Positions 18,325 to 26,399 of a DNA stretch of 64,000 nucleotides are shown in pieces. The stretch is from Polyangiaceae bacterium. Its GTDB lineage: Bacteria; Myxococcota_A; Polyangia; Polyangiales; Polyangiaceae. Every line of letters starts with the position of its first letter. Within the stretch, counting starts at the first letter, position 1. The stretch is from positions 434,001 through 498,000 of the forward strand of contig JADJRH010000001.1 of the NCBI GenBank assembly GCA_016712345.1, read 5' to 3'. Position numbers and translations under genes: made by a program. Below the pieces are notes generated by a model. It searched no databases, was not told where the DNA came from, and saw only the letters and a list, made by a program, of their open reading frames with translations.

Positions 18325-20556
18325 ATGAGTACACACGAACCAGAGCCTATTGAACCTTCACCGGAGCTTTCGGTGATTGTGCCCTGTTATAATGAAGAAC
18401 TGAATTTGCCTGAATTGTGCGATCGGCTGATAGCAACGTTTACGGTGGGTGGGTTTGAAGGCGAAGTGGTGCTCGTGGATGACGGCAGCAAAGACGGCAC
18501 CGCGGAGGTGATTCGTCGGCTTGCGGAGAAACATCCCCGGGTGGTGGTGGGTTGTTTTCACGAGACGAACAAGGGCATTGCCGCGGGTTGGCAAACGGGT
18601 GTGGACGCCGCGCACGGCAAGTTGTGCGCAACGATCGACGCCGACTTGCAATACCAGCCAGAAGATCTTCTGCGATTGCGTCGGGCACTTTATGAGTATT
18701 CGGTTGACGTTGTTCAGGGTTGGCGAAGTGCTACTGGAAGGCGCAAAGATCAACGTTATTGGTATAGCCGAGGTTTTAATCACCTTTTAAACACGGCATT
18801 TTCAATGAACCTGCGCGATAACAAAAGCGGGTTTGTAATGGCCGCGCGTGAAGTATTGAGTGATATCCTTTCTCATCGGGGTGATTACTTTTATTGGCAG
18901 TCGTTCATTATGGTGGCGGCCCATGCCAAAGGATATTCATACAAAGAGATTGAAACGATTTTTGAGGAGCGACGGCAGGGGGTTTCGTTCCTCGAAAAAA
19001 CCGCTCTCAAAGCATCTCTGAGATCGTTTTACGATGTGGGCGTTGCGGCTTGGGAATATCGATTGGGCGGGCCGCCCGCCGATCCAATGCGGCAGTTCTT
19101 AGAAAAACACCCCATTGTCGGCGGCAAAGGTGAGCCGCTTGCAAGCAGGCATCCGCGGTTCCGAGCGTACATGGCCGCGTTTAATCAAACGCATTGGATG
19201 ATTACGCGCGACGTGGAACATCATTACGAAACGCTGTCAAAAACGCAGTGGTTAAGCCCCCAGGCAACGCGTGACCTTCAAGATGAAAAGCTGCGAAGGT
19301 TGATCAGGCACGCGTATCGAAACGTGCCTTATTATAGGGCGCGCATGCAGGCGCAGGGGCTTTTGCCCGATGATATTCGAACGCAGGAAGACCTTTATAA
19401 GCTGCCTTTTTTAACCAAGGCCGATATCCGCAAACACCTTTACTTTGATATCATGAGTGACAATCACGACAAATCGCAGGTGCTTCGCATTGCAACAAGC
19501 GGATCCACCGGCGAACCCTTTGTCTGCTTTGTCGATCGAATGCAATTGGAGGCCCGTTGGGCGGCCACATTGCGCGCTCAAGAATGGACGGGTTATCGAT
19601 TCGGCGACAGCACGGTGCGGCTTTGGCACCAAACATTGGGAATGACGCCGGCGCAAATTCGTAAAGAGCGCTTGGATGCGTGGTTTTCAAACCGCAAGTT
19701 TGTGCCGGTATTTGCATTGAGTGATAAAAATCTCGAAGAGATGGTGCGCATGATTGAAGATGCGCGTCCGGTATTGCTTGACGGTTATGCCGAGGCATTG
19801 GACTTGTTGGCTCACTTTATTAAGTCGCGCGGGGGAATGACGGTGAAGCCCGTTGCGGTAATGAGCAGTGCTCAAACCCTTCCCGAACCGAGCCGGCGAA
19901 CCATTGAGTCGGCATTTGGCTGCCAGGTGTATGACAAATACGGGTCGCGCGAATTTTCGGGCATTGCGTACGAATGTGAGGCGCACGCCGGCCACCACGT
20001 GGTGAGTGAGTCGTATATTGTGGAGATATTAAAAGACGGTCGGCCTGCAAAACCCGGTGAAACCGGTGAAGTCGTGATTACAGACCTCAATAACTTTTGT
20101 ATGCCGTTTTTGCGGTACCGAATCGGCGATCTCGCGGTGGCAGCCGATGGTGCGGCGTGTTCGTGTGGACGGGGCGCGGCGCGCATTGGGGCTGTGGAAG
20201 GCCGGGTGCAATCGATTATTGTTGGGACCGACGGGCAATACCTGCCGGGAACCTTTTTTGCCCATTATCTAAAAGAATTGGACTACGCAATTAGGCGTTA
20301 TCAGGTGGTTCAGGAGGAGCCTGGAAAAATAACGTTTAGGGTTGTGAAGGGTGGGCGTTATTCAGAGGAGATTTTGCAAGAAGTTCTCGCCACGTTTAGG
20401 GCACATTTGGGCCGCGACATGAAAATTGACGTGGAACATGTGGCCGATGTTGAAATGGTAAGAACCGGTAAGATCATGGGTAGCATTTCAAAGCTTGGGA
20501 TTGATTTTCAGACCGGTGGGCTCACCAAAGTCGCCGGCACGCGCACGAGTTCGTAA
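18325..20556 (+). CDS. Fusion of family 2 glycosyltransferase and CapK/PaaK-like adenylate-forming enzyme
   Basis: The ATG at 18325 with CAGGGA upstream is preferred over an in-frame GTG at 18289, giving 743 aa. Residues about 13-235 are a GT2 domain of the dolichyl-phosphate-mannose-synthase type: VIVPCYNEE, VDDGSKDGT, the DAD metal site near residue 105 and QGWR. Residues about 305-735 are a CapK/phenylacetate-CoA-ligase-like domain with an ATP-binding TSGSTGEP motif near 391-398 and a YGSREFSG core. CapK proteins occur in capsule and polysaccharide loci. The fusion suggests coupling of sugar transfer to acyl or amino-acid activation. The substrates are unknown. The stop overlaps the DUF362 start by one base. 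Confidence 0.85.
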   Translation: MSTHEPEPIEPSPELSVIVPCYNEELNLPELCDRLIATFTVGGFEGEVVLVDDGSKDGTAEVIRRLAEKHPRVVVGCFHETNKGIAAGWQTGVDAAHGKLCATIDADLQYQPEDLLRLRRALYEYSVDVVQGWRSATGRRKDQRYWYSRGFNHLLNTAFSMNLRDNKSGFVMAAREVLSDILSHRGDYFYWQSFIMVAAHAKGYSYKEIETIFEERRQGVSFLEKTALKASLRSFYDVGVAAWEYRLGGPPADPMRQFLEKHPIVGGKGEPLASRHPRFRAYMAAFNQTHWMITRDVEHHYETLSKTQWLSPQATRDLQDEKLRRLIRHAYRNVPYYRARMQAQGLLPDDIRTQEDLYKLPFLTKADIRKHLYFDIMSDNHDKSQVLRIATSGSTGEPFVCFVDRMQLEARWAATLRAQEWTGYRFGDSTVRLWHQTLGMTPAQIRKERLDAWFSNRKFVPVFALSDKNLEEMVRMIEDARPVLLDGYAEALDLLAHFIKSRGGMTVKPVAVMSSAQTLPEPSRRTIESAFGCQVYDKYGSREFSGIAYECEAHAGHHVVSESYIVEILKDGRPAKPGETGEVVITDLNNFCMPFLRYRIGDLAVAADGAACSCGRGAARIGAVEGRVQSIIVGTDGQYLPGTFFAHYLKELDYAIRRYQVVQEEPGKITFRVVKGGRYSEEILQEVLATFRAHLGRDMKIDVEHVADVEMVRTGKIMGSISKLGIDFQTGGLTKVAGTRTSS

Positions 20557-21968
20557 TGGATCCCAATGCTGTTGCCATTGTGCACAAACCGGGGCTTTCC
20601 TATTTTGATCAAAGCCCATTTGTTGCACCAAACCCTGTGTACGCAGCCGTTATCGAGTTGTTTCAAACACTGGGGTTGGACAAGGAGCGCGTTGGCAAAG
20701 ACAACTGGAATCCGTTGGGGGATATTATTCGGCCCGGCGATCGGGTGATTATCAAACCCAACCTGGTGTCATCCAAAAATCTCCACGAAAAGATCTCCGG
20801 GAAAAAGCTCGAAGCATCGAGCACACATGGGTCGCTGTTGTTGCCCATTATGGAATACGCACTGAGAGCAACGGGGCCCACCGGCTTCGTCCGGGTTGTT
20901 GATTCACCCGTTGAAGGTTGCGAGATTGAAAAGGTGGCGGGGCCGCTCGGCATTTACGACGTTGTAAAACACCTGGCGAGTGCGGGTCATCCGGTGGAGT
21001 TTATTGACCTGCGGACGTTTAAAATGTTGCCGCGGCTTTTTTTGGACGACAAGCGGGTGATGGGTAGATCGTTCAACTTGGGTCTGCTCGTTCGCACTCC
21101 CTTACCCGGCGATCCGCGAGGTTATAAAACCATTAACTTGGGTGACCGGAGCGAGTTTGCAAAACCGGGGGCGCCGCCGGGCGAACAGCTTCGTTTTCAT
21201 AGGAGTCATTACACAACGCCCGTACCTCATCACACCGGCGGAAAACATGAATATAGCATTCCGCAAACAGTATTGGACGCCGATTGTGTAATTAACCTAC
21301 CCAAGCTGAAGACCCATAAAAAAACGGGCGTCACATTAAGTCTTAAAAGCGTTATTGGCCTTACCAATAAAAAATATTGGTTGCCTCACTTTACGGCAGG
21401 CGATCCTTCGCGCGGCGGCGATGAACTCGAAAAGCCGCGCACGTTGGGCGAGAGTATTGAAGACACATTGAGTCGCCTTCCCCTGCCCTCCGGTCATTCA
21501 TTGATTGCGCGGGCCCCTAAATTGGGTGGACCGCCCAAAGTGATTGACGGCAGTTGGGATGGTAATCGCACTTTGTGGCGAACGATTTTGGACTTGAATC
21601 GATTGCTTCTTTGCGCCGATTCAAAGGGTTTTGTGCACTCAATACCGGTGCGGCGCTACCTGACAATTATTGACGGAATTGTGGCGGGTGAAGGGGAAGG
21701 CCCGTTGGGCGCAACTCCGGTGGATGCCGGCGTGCTGATTGGCAGTTTGGATGCGCGTCTGGCGGATGAAGTGGCAGTTCGATTCATGGGGTTCGATCCC
21801 AACGCGATTCCGTTATGCGTTGAGGCGCGATCGTGCGGGCTTTTTGCGAAGGGTGATCCGAATGTGGTGCTTTGCGGGCCGGAACCGATTCGCTTGTTTG
21901 TGCCGCCTCGGAGTTGGCCCCAATTGCGGAATACAGCGGACAGGCAAAAAGCAGTCGACCACCGGTAA
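20556..21968 (+). CDS. DUF362 domain protein coupled to the GT2-CapK fusion
   Basis: The ATG shares its first base with the TAA of the previous gene (TAATG), so translation is coupled. The 470-aa protein matches DUF362: RPGDRVIIKPNLV near the N terminus, a THGSLL segment, and the block DCVINLPKLKTHKKTGVTLSLKS with its Lys/His-rich core. No ferredoxin cysteine clusters are visible, unlike some DUF362 members. The function of the family is unsettled. Position next to a CapK and glycosyltransferase fusion suggests a role in modifying or exporting an envelope polysaccharide or glycolipid. Confidence 0.85.
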   Translation: MDPNAVAIVHKPGLSYFDQSPFVAPNPVYAAVIELFQTLGLDKERVGKDNWNPLGDIIRPGDRVIIKPNLVSSKNLHEKISGKKLEASSTHGSLLLPIMEYALRATGPTGFVRVVDSPVEGCEIEKVAGPLGIYDVVKHLASAGHPVEFIDLRTFKMLPRLFLDDKRVMGRSFNLGLLVRTPLPGDPRGYKTINLGDRSEFAKPGAPPGEQLRFHRSHYTTPVPHHTGGKHEYSIPQTVLDADCVINLPKLKTHKKTGVTLSLKSVIGLTNKKYWLPHFTAGDPSRGGDELEKPRTLGESIEDTLSRLPLPSGHSLIARAPKLGGPPKVIDGSWDGNRTLWRTILDLNRLLLCADSKGFVHSIPVRRYLTIIDGIVAGEGEGPLGATPVDAGVLIGSLDARLADEVAVRFMGFDPNAIPLCVEARSCGLFAKGDPNVVLCGPEPIRLFVPPRSWPQLRNTADRQKAVDHR

Positions 21969-22013
21969 CCATGGCGCTCGACAGGGAGCCAACTTTCTTA
22001 AAAAATAGCGCCG

Positions 22014-23099
22014 ATGGCTTTGTTAGAACGGCAACCGGCGCCGATAAGAAAAATGGCGCTTTGGCCCGGTTCGCTGGGGATTGCCGGCATTTTGTTGTGT
22101 GTCGCGGCATTCGTCGCGCCCGCGGGCACGGCTTCGGCGCAGCCCAAAAGTGCAATTGACGAAGCACGTGAGTTGGCGCGTGAAGGTTATAAAGCGCTCG
22201 ATGAAGAGAGTTATGGGCGGGCGCTTGAAAAGGGTACACAAGCCGAGACGCTGTATCACGCACCGACGCATCTGCTGCTGATCGGAAACGCGCAGGCGGG
22301 GCTTGGAAAACTGGCAGATGCGCTCGACACGTTTGAGAAGTTGGCGGCGGAACCGTTGCCTCCAGGTGCACCGGGCGCGTTTGTCGCCTCCCAGGAAACT
22401 GCGAAAAAGAGGGTGAAAGAGCTGATTGCGAGGGTGCCGAGTGTACTCGTTTCGGTGCAGACCGCCGAGCCTGTGGCCGCGAAGATCGCAATCGACAACA
22501 AACCGGTCGACTTTTCCGCCGGTGTGGCACTGCGATTAAACCCCGGGGAGCACGAAATAACGGCCACCGCTGAAGGTTATGAAAGCGCAAAGGTGTCGGT
22601 GAAATTGCCCGAAAAGGGCGGCGTTGTGCGGGTGCAAATCAATCTTGAAAAACCGCGCGCCGCACCGACTGCAACTGCGACGGCATCCACCTCGGCGGAT
22701 GTTACGGCATCTCCCACGGCAACCGCCGCCGCGACAACAGCGCCGACCGCAACGGCCGAAAATTCGCGAGTGCCCACGTATGTGGCCTTTGGTGTTGGAG
22801 GGGCGGCGGTGATTGTCGGAGCGATCGCAGGCGGCGTTTCAGCATCCATGACAAGTGAATTGAAGGCGGCATGCCCGGACAATTTGTGTCCGACGTCCGA
22901 GCGGGATCGATTGAATTCGGCAAACGCATTGGCCCACGCATCCACCGGGGCATTTGTGTTTGGCGGCGTGGCCGCGGCCACGGGTCTTTTGCTTTTGTTG
23001 CTGCGAAAAGGGCCTGAACCTGCCGCAAAAACCGCAACACCAATTGCGCTTGAGCCATGGATCGGCGCAGGTGGAGTGGGATTTCGAGGAAGGTTCTGA
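22014..23099 (+). CDS. TPR/PEGA-domain membrane protein with Thr/Ala linker
   Basis: This 361-aa protein starts with a signal or anchor segment (LGIAGILLCVAAFVAPAGTASAQ). A short TPR-like helical region follows (SAIDEARELAREGYKAL and after), then a PEGA-like beta domain including LRLNPGEHEITATAEGYES. A Thr/Ala/Pro-rich linker, a transmembrane segment (VAFGVGGAAVIVGAIAGGVS) and a second hydrophobic stretch near the C terminus complete it. The start may be the inner ATG at 22053. The stop abuts the RCC1 gene start with no gap. PEGA proteins with such linkers occur beside Ser/Thr kinases in Polyangia, as here. Probably an envelope scaffold of unknown partner. Confidence 0.75.
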   Translation: MALLERQPAPIRKMALWPGSLGIAGILLCVAAFVAPAGTASAQPKSAIDEARELAREGYKALDEESYGRALEKGTQAETLYHAPTHLLLIGNAQAGLGKLADALDTFEKLAAEPLPPGAPGAFVASQETAKKRVKELIARVPSVLVSVQTAEPVAAKIAIDNKPVDFSAGVALRLNPGEHEITATAEGYESAKVSVKLPEKGGVVRVQINLEKPRAAPTATATASTSADVTASPTATAAATTAPTATAENSRVPTYVAFGVGGAAVIVGAIAGGVSASMTSELKAACPDNLCPTSERDRLNSANALAHASTGAFVFGGVAAATGLLLLLLRKGPEPAAKTATPIALEPWIGAGGVGFRGRF

Positions 23100-24572
23100 A
23101 TGGTTTCCTCTCGACTGGCATGGATTGTTTCTTCGCTCCTCTGCGCGGGTGTCGGTTGCAATTTGGTCACTGGGCTTTCGGATCTGAAGCTCGACGAATC
23201 GGGAGGCGCCGGAGGAACGGGAGGGAGCGGAGGATCGACAACGACTGTTGGCGGCTCGACTGGAACCGTTTCAACAACCGACGACGGGTGTTCGGACGGC
23301 TCGAAAAACGGCCTGGAAACAGGGCGCGATTGCGGTGGACCAAACTGCGCTCCGTGCCCGCTCGATGAAGGGTGCAAACTCGGTTCTGACTGTGAGTCGG
23401 GGATTTGCCGCGGGCCCGAGGCGGAGAAAAAGTGTTTTGCCGCGGTGAAAATCGCGGCCGGAAACGCGCACGCGTGCGCGATTTTGGCAGACTCAACTGT
23501 CCATTGTTGGGGCGCCAACGCTCACGGGCAGCTTGGGAAAAGCGGCGGGGGCGTGAGTTCAATTCCGGTGGAGGTGTCGATTGCGGGGGCGATAGAAGTC
23601 ACCGTCGGCGGGCCCGCCGAGGAACCCGAAAAAGGGCACACGTGTGTACGCACCCAAAACAATGCTGTGTGGTGCTGGGGTGCCGGTGAGTCTGGACAAT
23701 TGGGCAACGGCGGCAACAGTGATGTTTCTGATCCTGTCGAAGTAGCTGGGCTTGGGCCGGTTACGAACGTGAGCGCCGGGTCGTTGACAACATGCATTCG
23801 GAAGATGGCGGGTACAATTGCCTGTTGGGGATCATCCGCACGCGGCGAAATAAACGAGGCCCTCACCGACTCAAACGTGCCTGAAGACCTTGCCAAGCCA
23901 ATGGCTGCAACGTCGGTGACGTTGGGAGATCATCACGTGTGCGCGTTGCTGCCTGACAGCTCGGTCGCTTGTTGGGGAGCCAATGAGCGTGGACAATCTG
24001 CATCCACGGCAGGTGACATTGTTGGGGTCAACGGTGTTGAATTTCCGGTGCCGGTTTCAAACAGCCAATTGGCATTGGGACAAGACTTTTCGTGCGCGCT
24101 CAGCGACAAGTTGTTTTGTTGGGGGGACAACACGGATGGGGCCCTCGCGGGCGCCTCGGGCAGCGATCTTGAGTTGACTCCGGTGGAGATTGCGCTCTCG
24201 GGAGCTGTTCGAATTGCGGCTGGCAAAGACGGTGACACAAGCCCCGACAACCTCGGCGGGCCTACGGGTGGACACGCTTGCGCCATCACCGACAACGGGA
24301 CAGTGATGTGTTGGGGGAACAATCGAAAAGGGCAGCTTGGCAACGGCTCAACGAGCGAAAAAGAAATCACACCGGTGAACGTGAACACGCTGGAAGGTGG
24401 AACGCAGAGCGACGCGACGGGCGCAACGGACATTGCGCTCGGTGCCGAGTTTTCGTGCGCCGTCACCACCAAAGGCGGCGTGGTTTGCTGGGGTAGAAAC
24501 GATCGCGGGCAGGCGGGGCAGAGTACACAAATGGACGTTGTGACGACGCCCCAAAAGGTGGTGTGGCCGTGA
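23100..24572 (+). CDS. RCC1-repeat lipoprotein
   Basis: The ATG follows the preceding TGA directly. The 490-aa protein has a lipoprotein signal ending AGVGC, a Gly/Ser/Thr linker and a short Cys-rich DGCSDGSKNGLETGRDCGG segment. It then has at least six RCC1-type repeats with the signature VxCWGxNxxGQLGxG (VHCWGANAHGQLGK, VWCWGAGESGQLGNG, VMCWGNNRKGQLGNG). RCC1 repeats form a seven-bladed propeller, here likely on the outer surface or in the periplasm. The stop overlaps the kinase start (GTGA). The three coupled genes suggest that the propeller, the PEGA protein and the kinase work together. Confidence 0.88.
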   Translation: MVSSRLAWIVSSLLCAGVGCNLVTGLSDLKLDESGGAGGTGGSGGSTTTVGGSTGTVSTTDDGCSDGSKNGLETGRDCGGPNCAPCPLDEGCKLGSDCESGICRGPEAEKKCFAAVKIAAGNAHACAILADSTVHCWGANAHGQLGKSGGGVSSIPVEVSIAGAIEVTVGGPAEEPEKGHTCVRTQNNAVWCWGAGESGQLGNGGNSDVSDPVEVAGLGPVTNVSAGSLTTCIRKMAGTIACWGSSARGEINEALTDSNVPEDLAKPMAATSVTLGDHHVCALLPDSSVACWGANERGQSASTAGDIVGVNGVEFPVPVSNSQLALGQDFSCALSDKLFCWGDNTDGALAGASGSDLELTPVEIALSGAVRIAAGKDGDTSPDNLGGPTGGHACAITDNGTVMCWGNNRKGQLGNGSTSEKEITPVNVNTLEGGTQSDATGATDIALGAEFSCAVTTKGGVVCWGRNDRGQAGQSTQMDVVTTPQKVVWP

Positions 24573-26326
24573 GAGCCTCATCCATCCCACCACGCAGGTT
24601 GCCCAATCCCGGTGATGTTGTCGCCGGGAAGTTTCGGCTCGAACGTCTGCTGAAACAGGGCGGAATGGGGGCGGTTTGGGTGGCAACGCACCTGGGGCTC
24701 GACGAGTTGGTCGCGCTGAAATTTATGGATCCTCGGCGCGTGTCGTCGCCTGAAGCGCGAATTCGTTTCACTCGCGAGGCCAAAGCCGCGGCGCAGGTGC
24801 GTTCGAAAAACATCGTGCAGATGTTGGATCACGGGGTGGACGACGGCGTGCCCTACATCGCGATGGAGTTGCTCAGCGGGGAGGATTTGGGGGCGCGTCT
24901 GCGGCGCGTGGGGCGTTTGAAACTGGTCGAGGCCGCGGCCCTTCTCGACGACATTGCGCACGCGATGGATCGCGCTCACGCGGCGGGAATTGTGCATCGC
25001 GATCTCAAGCCTGAGAATATTTTCTTGGCGAAAGACGGCGATCACGAGGTGCCGAAGATCTTGGATTTTGGCATCGCGCTGGAGGTTCAGCCCGACGCAA
25101 CCGACGACAGCGCCGCAACGCAGGAAGATGTGATTCTGGGGACTCCATATTTTATGAGTCCCGAGCAGGTGCGGGGGCGAACGAACATCGATCACCGGAG
25201 CGACTTGTGGTCGATCGGAGTGATCTTGTTTCGCGCCGTGACGGGAACGCGACCGTTTGGTCGAGGCGCACCGGCCGATGTGATCGTTCAAATTTGTTCC
25301 GACCCAATTCCGCGCGCATCGGTGGTGCAGCCGGATCTTCCGGCGGAGCTTGATCGCTTTTTTGAGAAGGCGCTGGCGCGGGATGTGGCGAAGCGATTTT
25401 CGTCGGCCAAAGAGATGGCTGCGGCGTTCGCTGAAATTGCGTACGCCCACGATACAGGCGCGATCACAATGGTCGATTCAACGCAGCGCGTTCGCGGGCC
25501 GGCAACGCCTCGAAAGGGTCCGCCGCCGTTGCCGATGAGTACACCGCCGCTCGCCGAAGAAACGGCGAGTGGAGGGTGGACGGCGTCGCCGATCGACCTC
25601 GACGTTTCAGACGTTCAACTGCTTGAGGCGCCGCCCGCGGCGAACGCATCCCCTGTCGTCGACAATGCGTACACCATAGGGAGCGTCCCCGAAACCCGTG
25701 ATGAAGTGTCGACAAGAGCGGGTGCGACGCAGAGTCATGTGTACACAGCTTCGGCGGCGCAGACTCCGGCGCCGCCCGTGATTGCAGACGCGAGTTCCAA
25801 GAGCGCGGGCGCGGCGATTTCAGACAGCGCAGAGGCAACGAAAAGAGCGGAGAAAATAGCGAGCGCGGGCGGGCGCGGTGAACTCAAGTCGCGCCTCTGG
25901 GTGGGCGTTTTCGCGGCGATGGCAACGGCCGCGGTGCTGTTGTTCGGCTTTCGCGACAAACTGTTTGCGCCAGTCCCGGCGGCTCCGGATCCGCAGACGG
26001 CAGCGACGATCGTTCTCTCGGCCGGCACTGTGGTGCTGATGGGCCCCGCGGGGCGCACTCCCATGGCGTTGACGGTAACACCGGCAGCGACGTCAGCACC
26101 AACGGCGACGGCCATTGCCACGGCGACGACAGCGGCAACCGCAACGGCCGCGCCGAGCGCATCCACGATGAGTACACAAACGGCGCGCGTGAGTACACCT
26201 ACTGCGCCGAGCACCGGATCCGCCGCCGTAACAGCAAAGCCCATAACGACGAGCGCGCCGACGGCCGCACCCACGCCCAAAGCCACGGCAACGGTGAAGA
26301 AGGGCGAGCCGGATCTGGGGTATTAG
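24569..26326 (+). CDS. Hanks-type Ser/Thr protein kinase with transmembrane segment and low-complexity tail
   Basis: The GTG at 24569 overlaps the RCC1 stop (GTGA), giving 585 aa. The kinase domain (about 20-285) has a glycine loop LLKQGGMGAVW, the ATP Lys in VALKFM (about 51), catalytic HRDLKPENI, DFGIA and the SPEQVRG segment, so it should be active. A proline- and charge-rich spacer follows, then a transmembrane helix (WVGVFAAMATAAVLLFGF near 450). The outer tail is Thr/Ala/Pro-rich. This matches Myxococcota membrane kinases with cytoplasmic catalytic and external low-complexity parts. The PEGA protein upstream carries a similar Thr/Ala linker. Confidence 0.92.
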   Translation: MRASSIPPRRLPNPGDVVAGKFRLERLLKQGGMGAVWVATHLGLDELVALKFMDPRRVSSPEARIRFTREAKAAAQVRSKNIVQMLDHGVDDGVPYIAMELLSGEDLGARLRRVGRLKLVEAAALLDDIAHAMDRAHAAGIVHRDLKPENIFLAKDGDHEVPKILDFGIALEVQPDATDDSAATQEDVILGTPYFMSPEQVRGRTNIDHRSDLWSIGVILFRAVTGTRPFGRGAPADVIVQICSDPIPRASVVQPDLPAELDRFFEKALARDVAKRFSSAKEMAAAFAEIAYAHDTGAITMVDSTQRVRGPATPRKGPPPLPMSTPPLAEETASGGWTASPIDLDVSDVQLLEAPPAANASPVVDNAYTIGSVPETRDEVSTRAGATQSHVYTASAAQTPAPPVIADASSKSAGAAISDSAEATKRAEKIASAGGRGELKSRLWVGVFAAMATAAVLLFGFRDKLFAPVPAAPDPQTAATIVLSAGTVVLMGPAGRTPMALTVTPAATSAPTATAIATATTAATATAAPSASTMSTQTARVSTPTAPSTGSAAVTAKPITTSAPTAAPTPKATATVKKGEPDLGY

Positions 26327-26342
26327 CGCCGCGAAGGCCGAT

Positions 26343-26390
26343 GTGTACACATGTCGCAACATTTGAAACGGGGCGAACGCGATGTACACA
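26343..26390. promoter_or_regulatory. Two GTACACA sites between convergent genes
   Basis: GTGTACAC at 26343-26350 and TGTACACA at 26383-26390 occur in the 73-bp gap between the kinase stop and the convergent VIT/vWA stop. The second lies in an inverted repeat with 7-base arms GCGATGT and ACATCGC around AC. They are examples of a word that recurs through much of the window; the role is unknown. Confidence 0.4.
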
Positions 26391-26399
26391 TCGCTGGAA

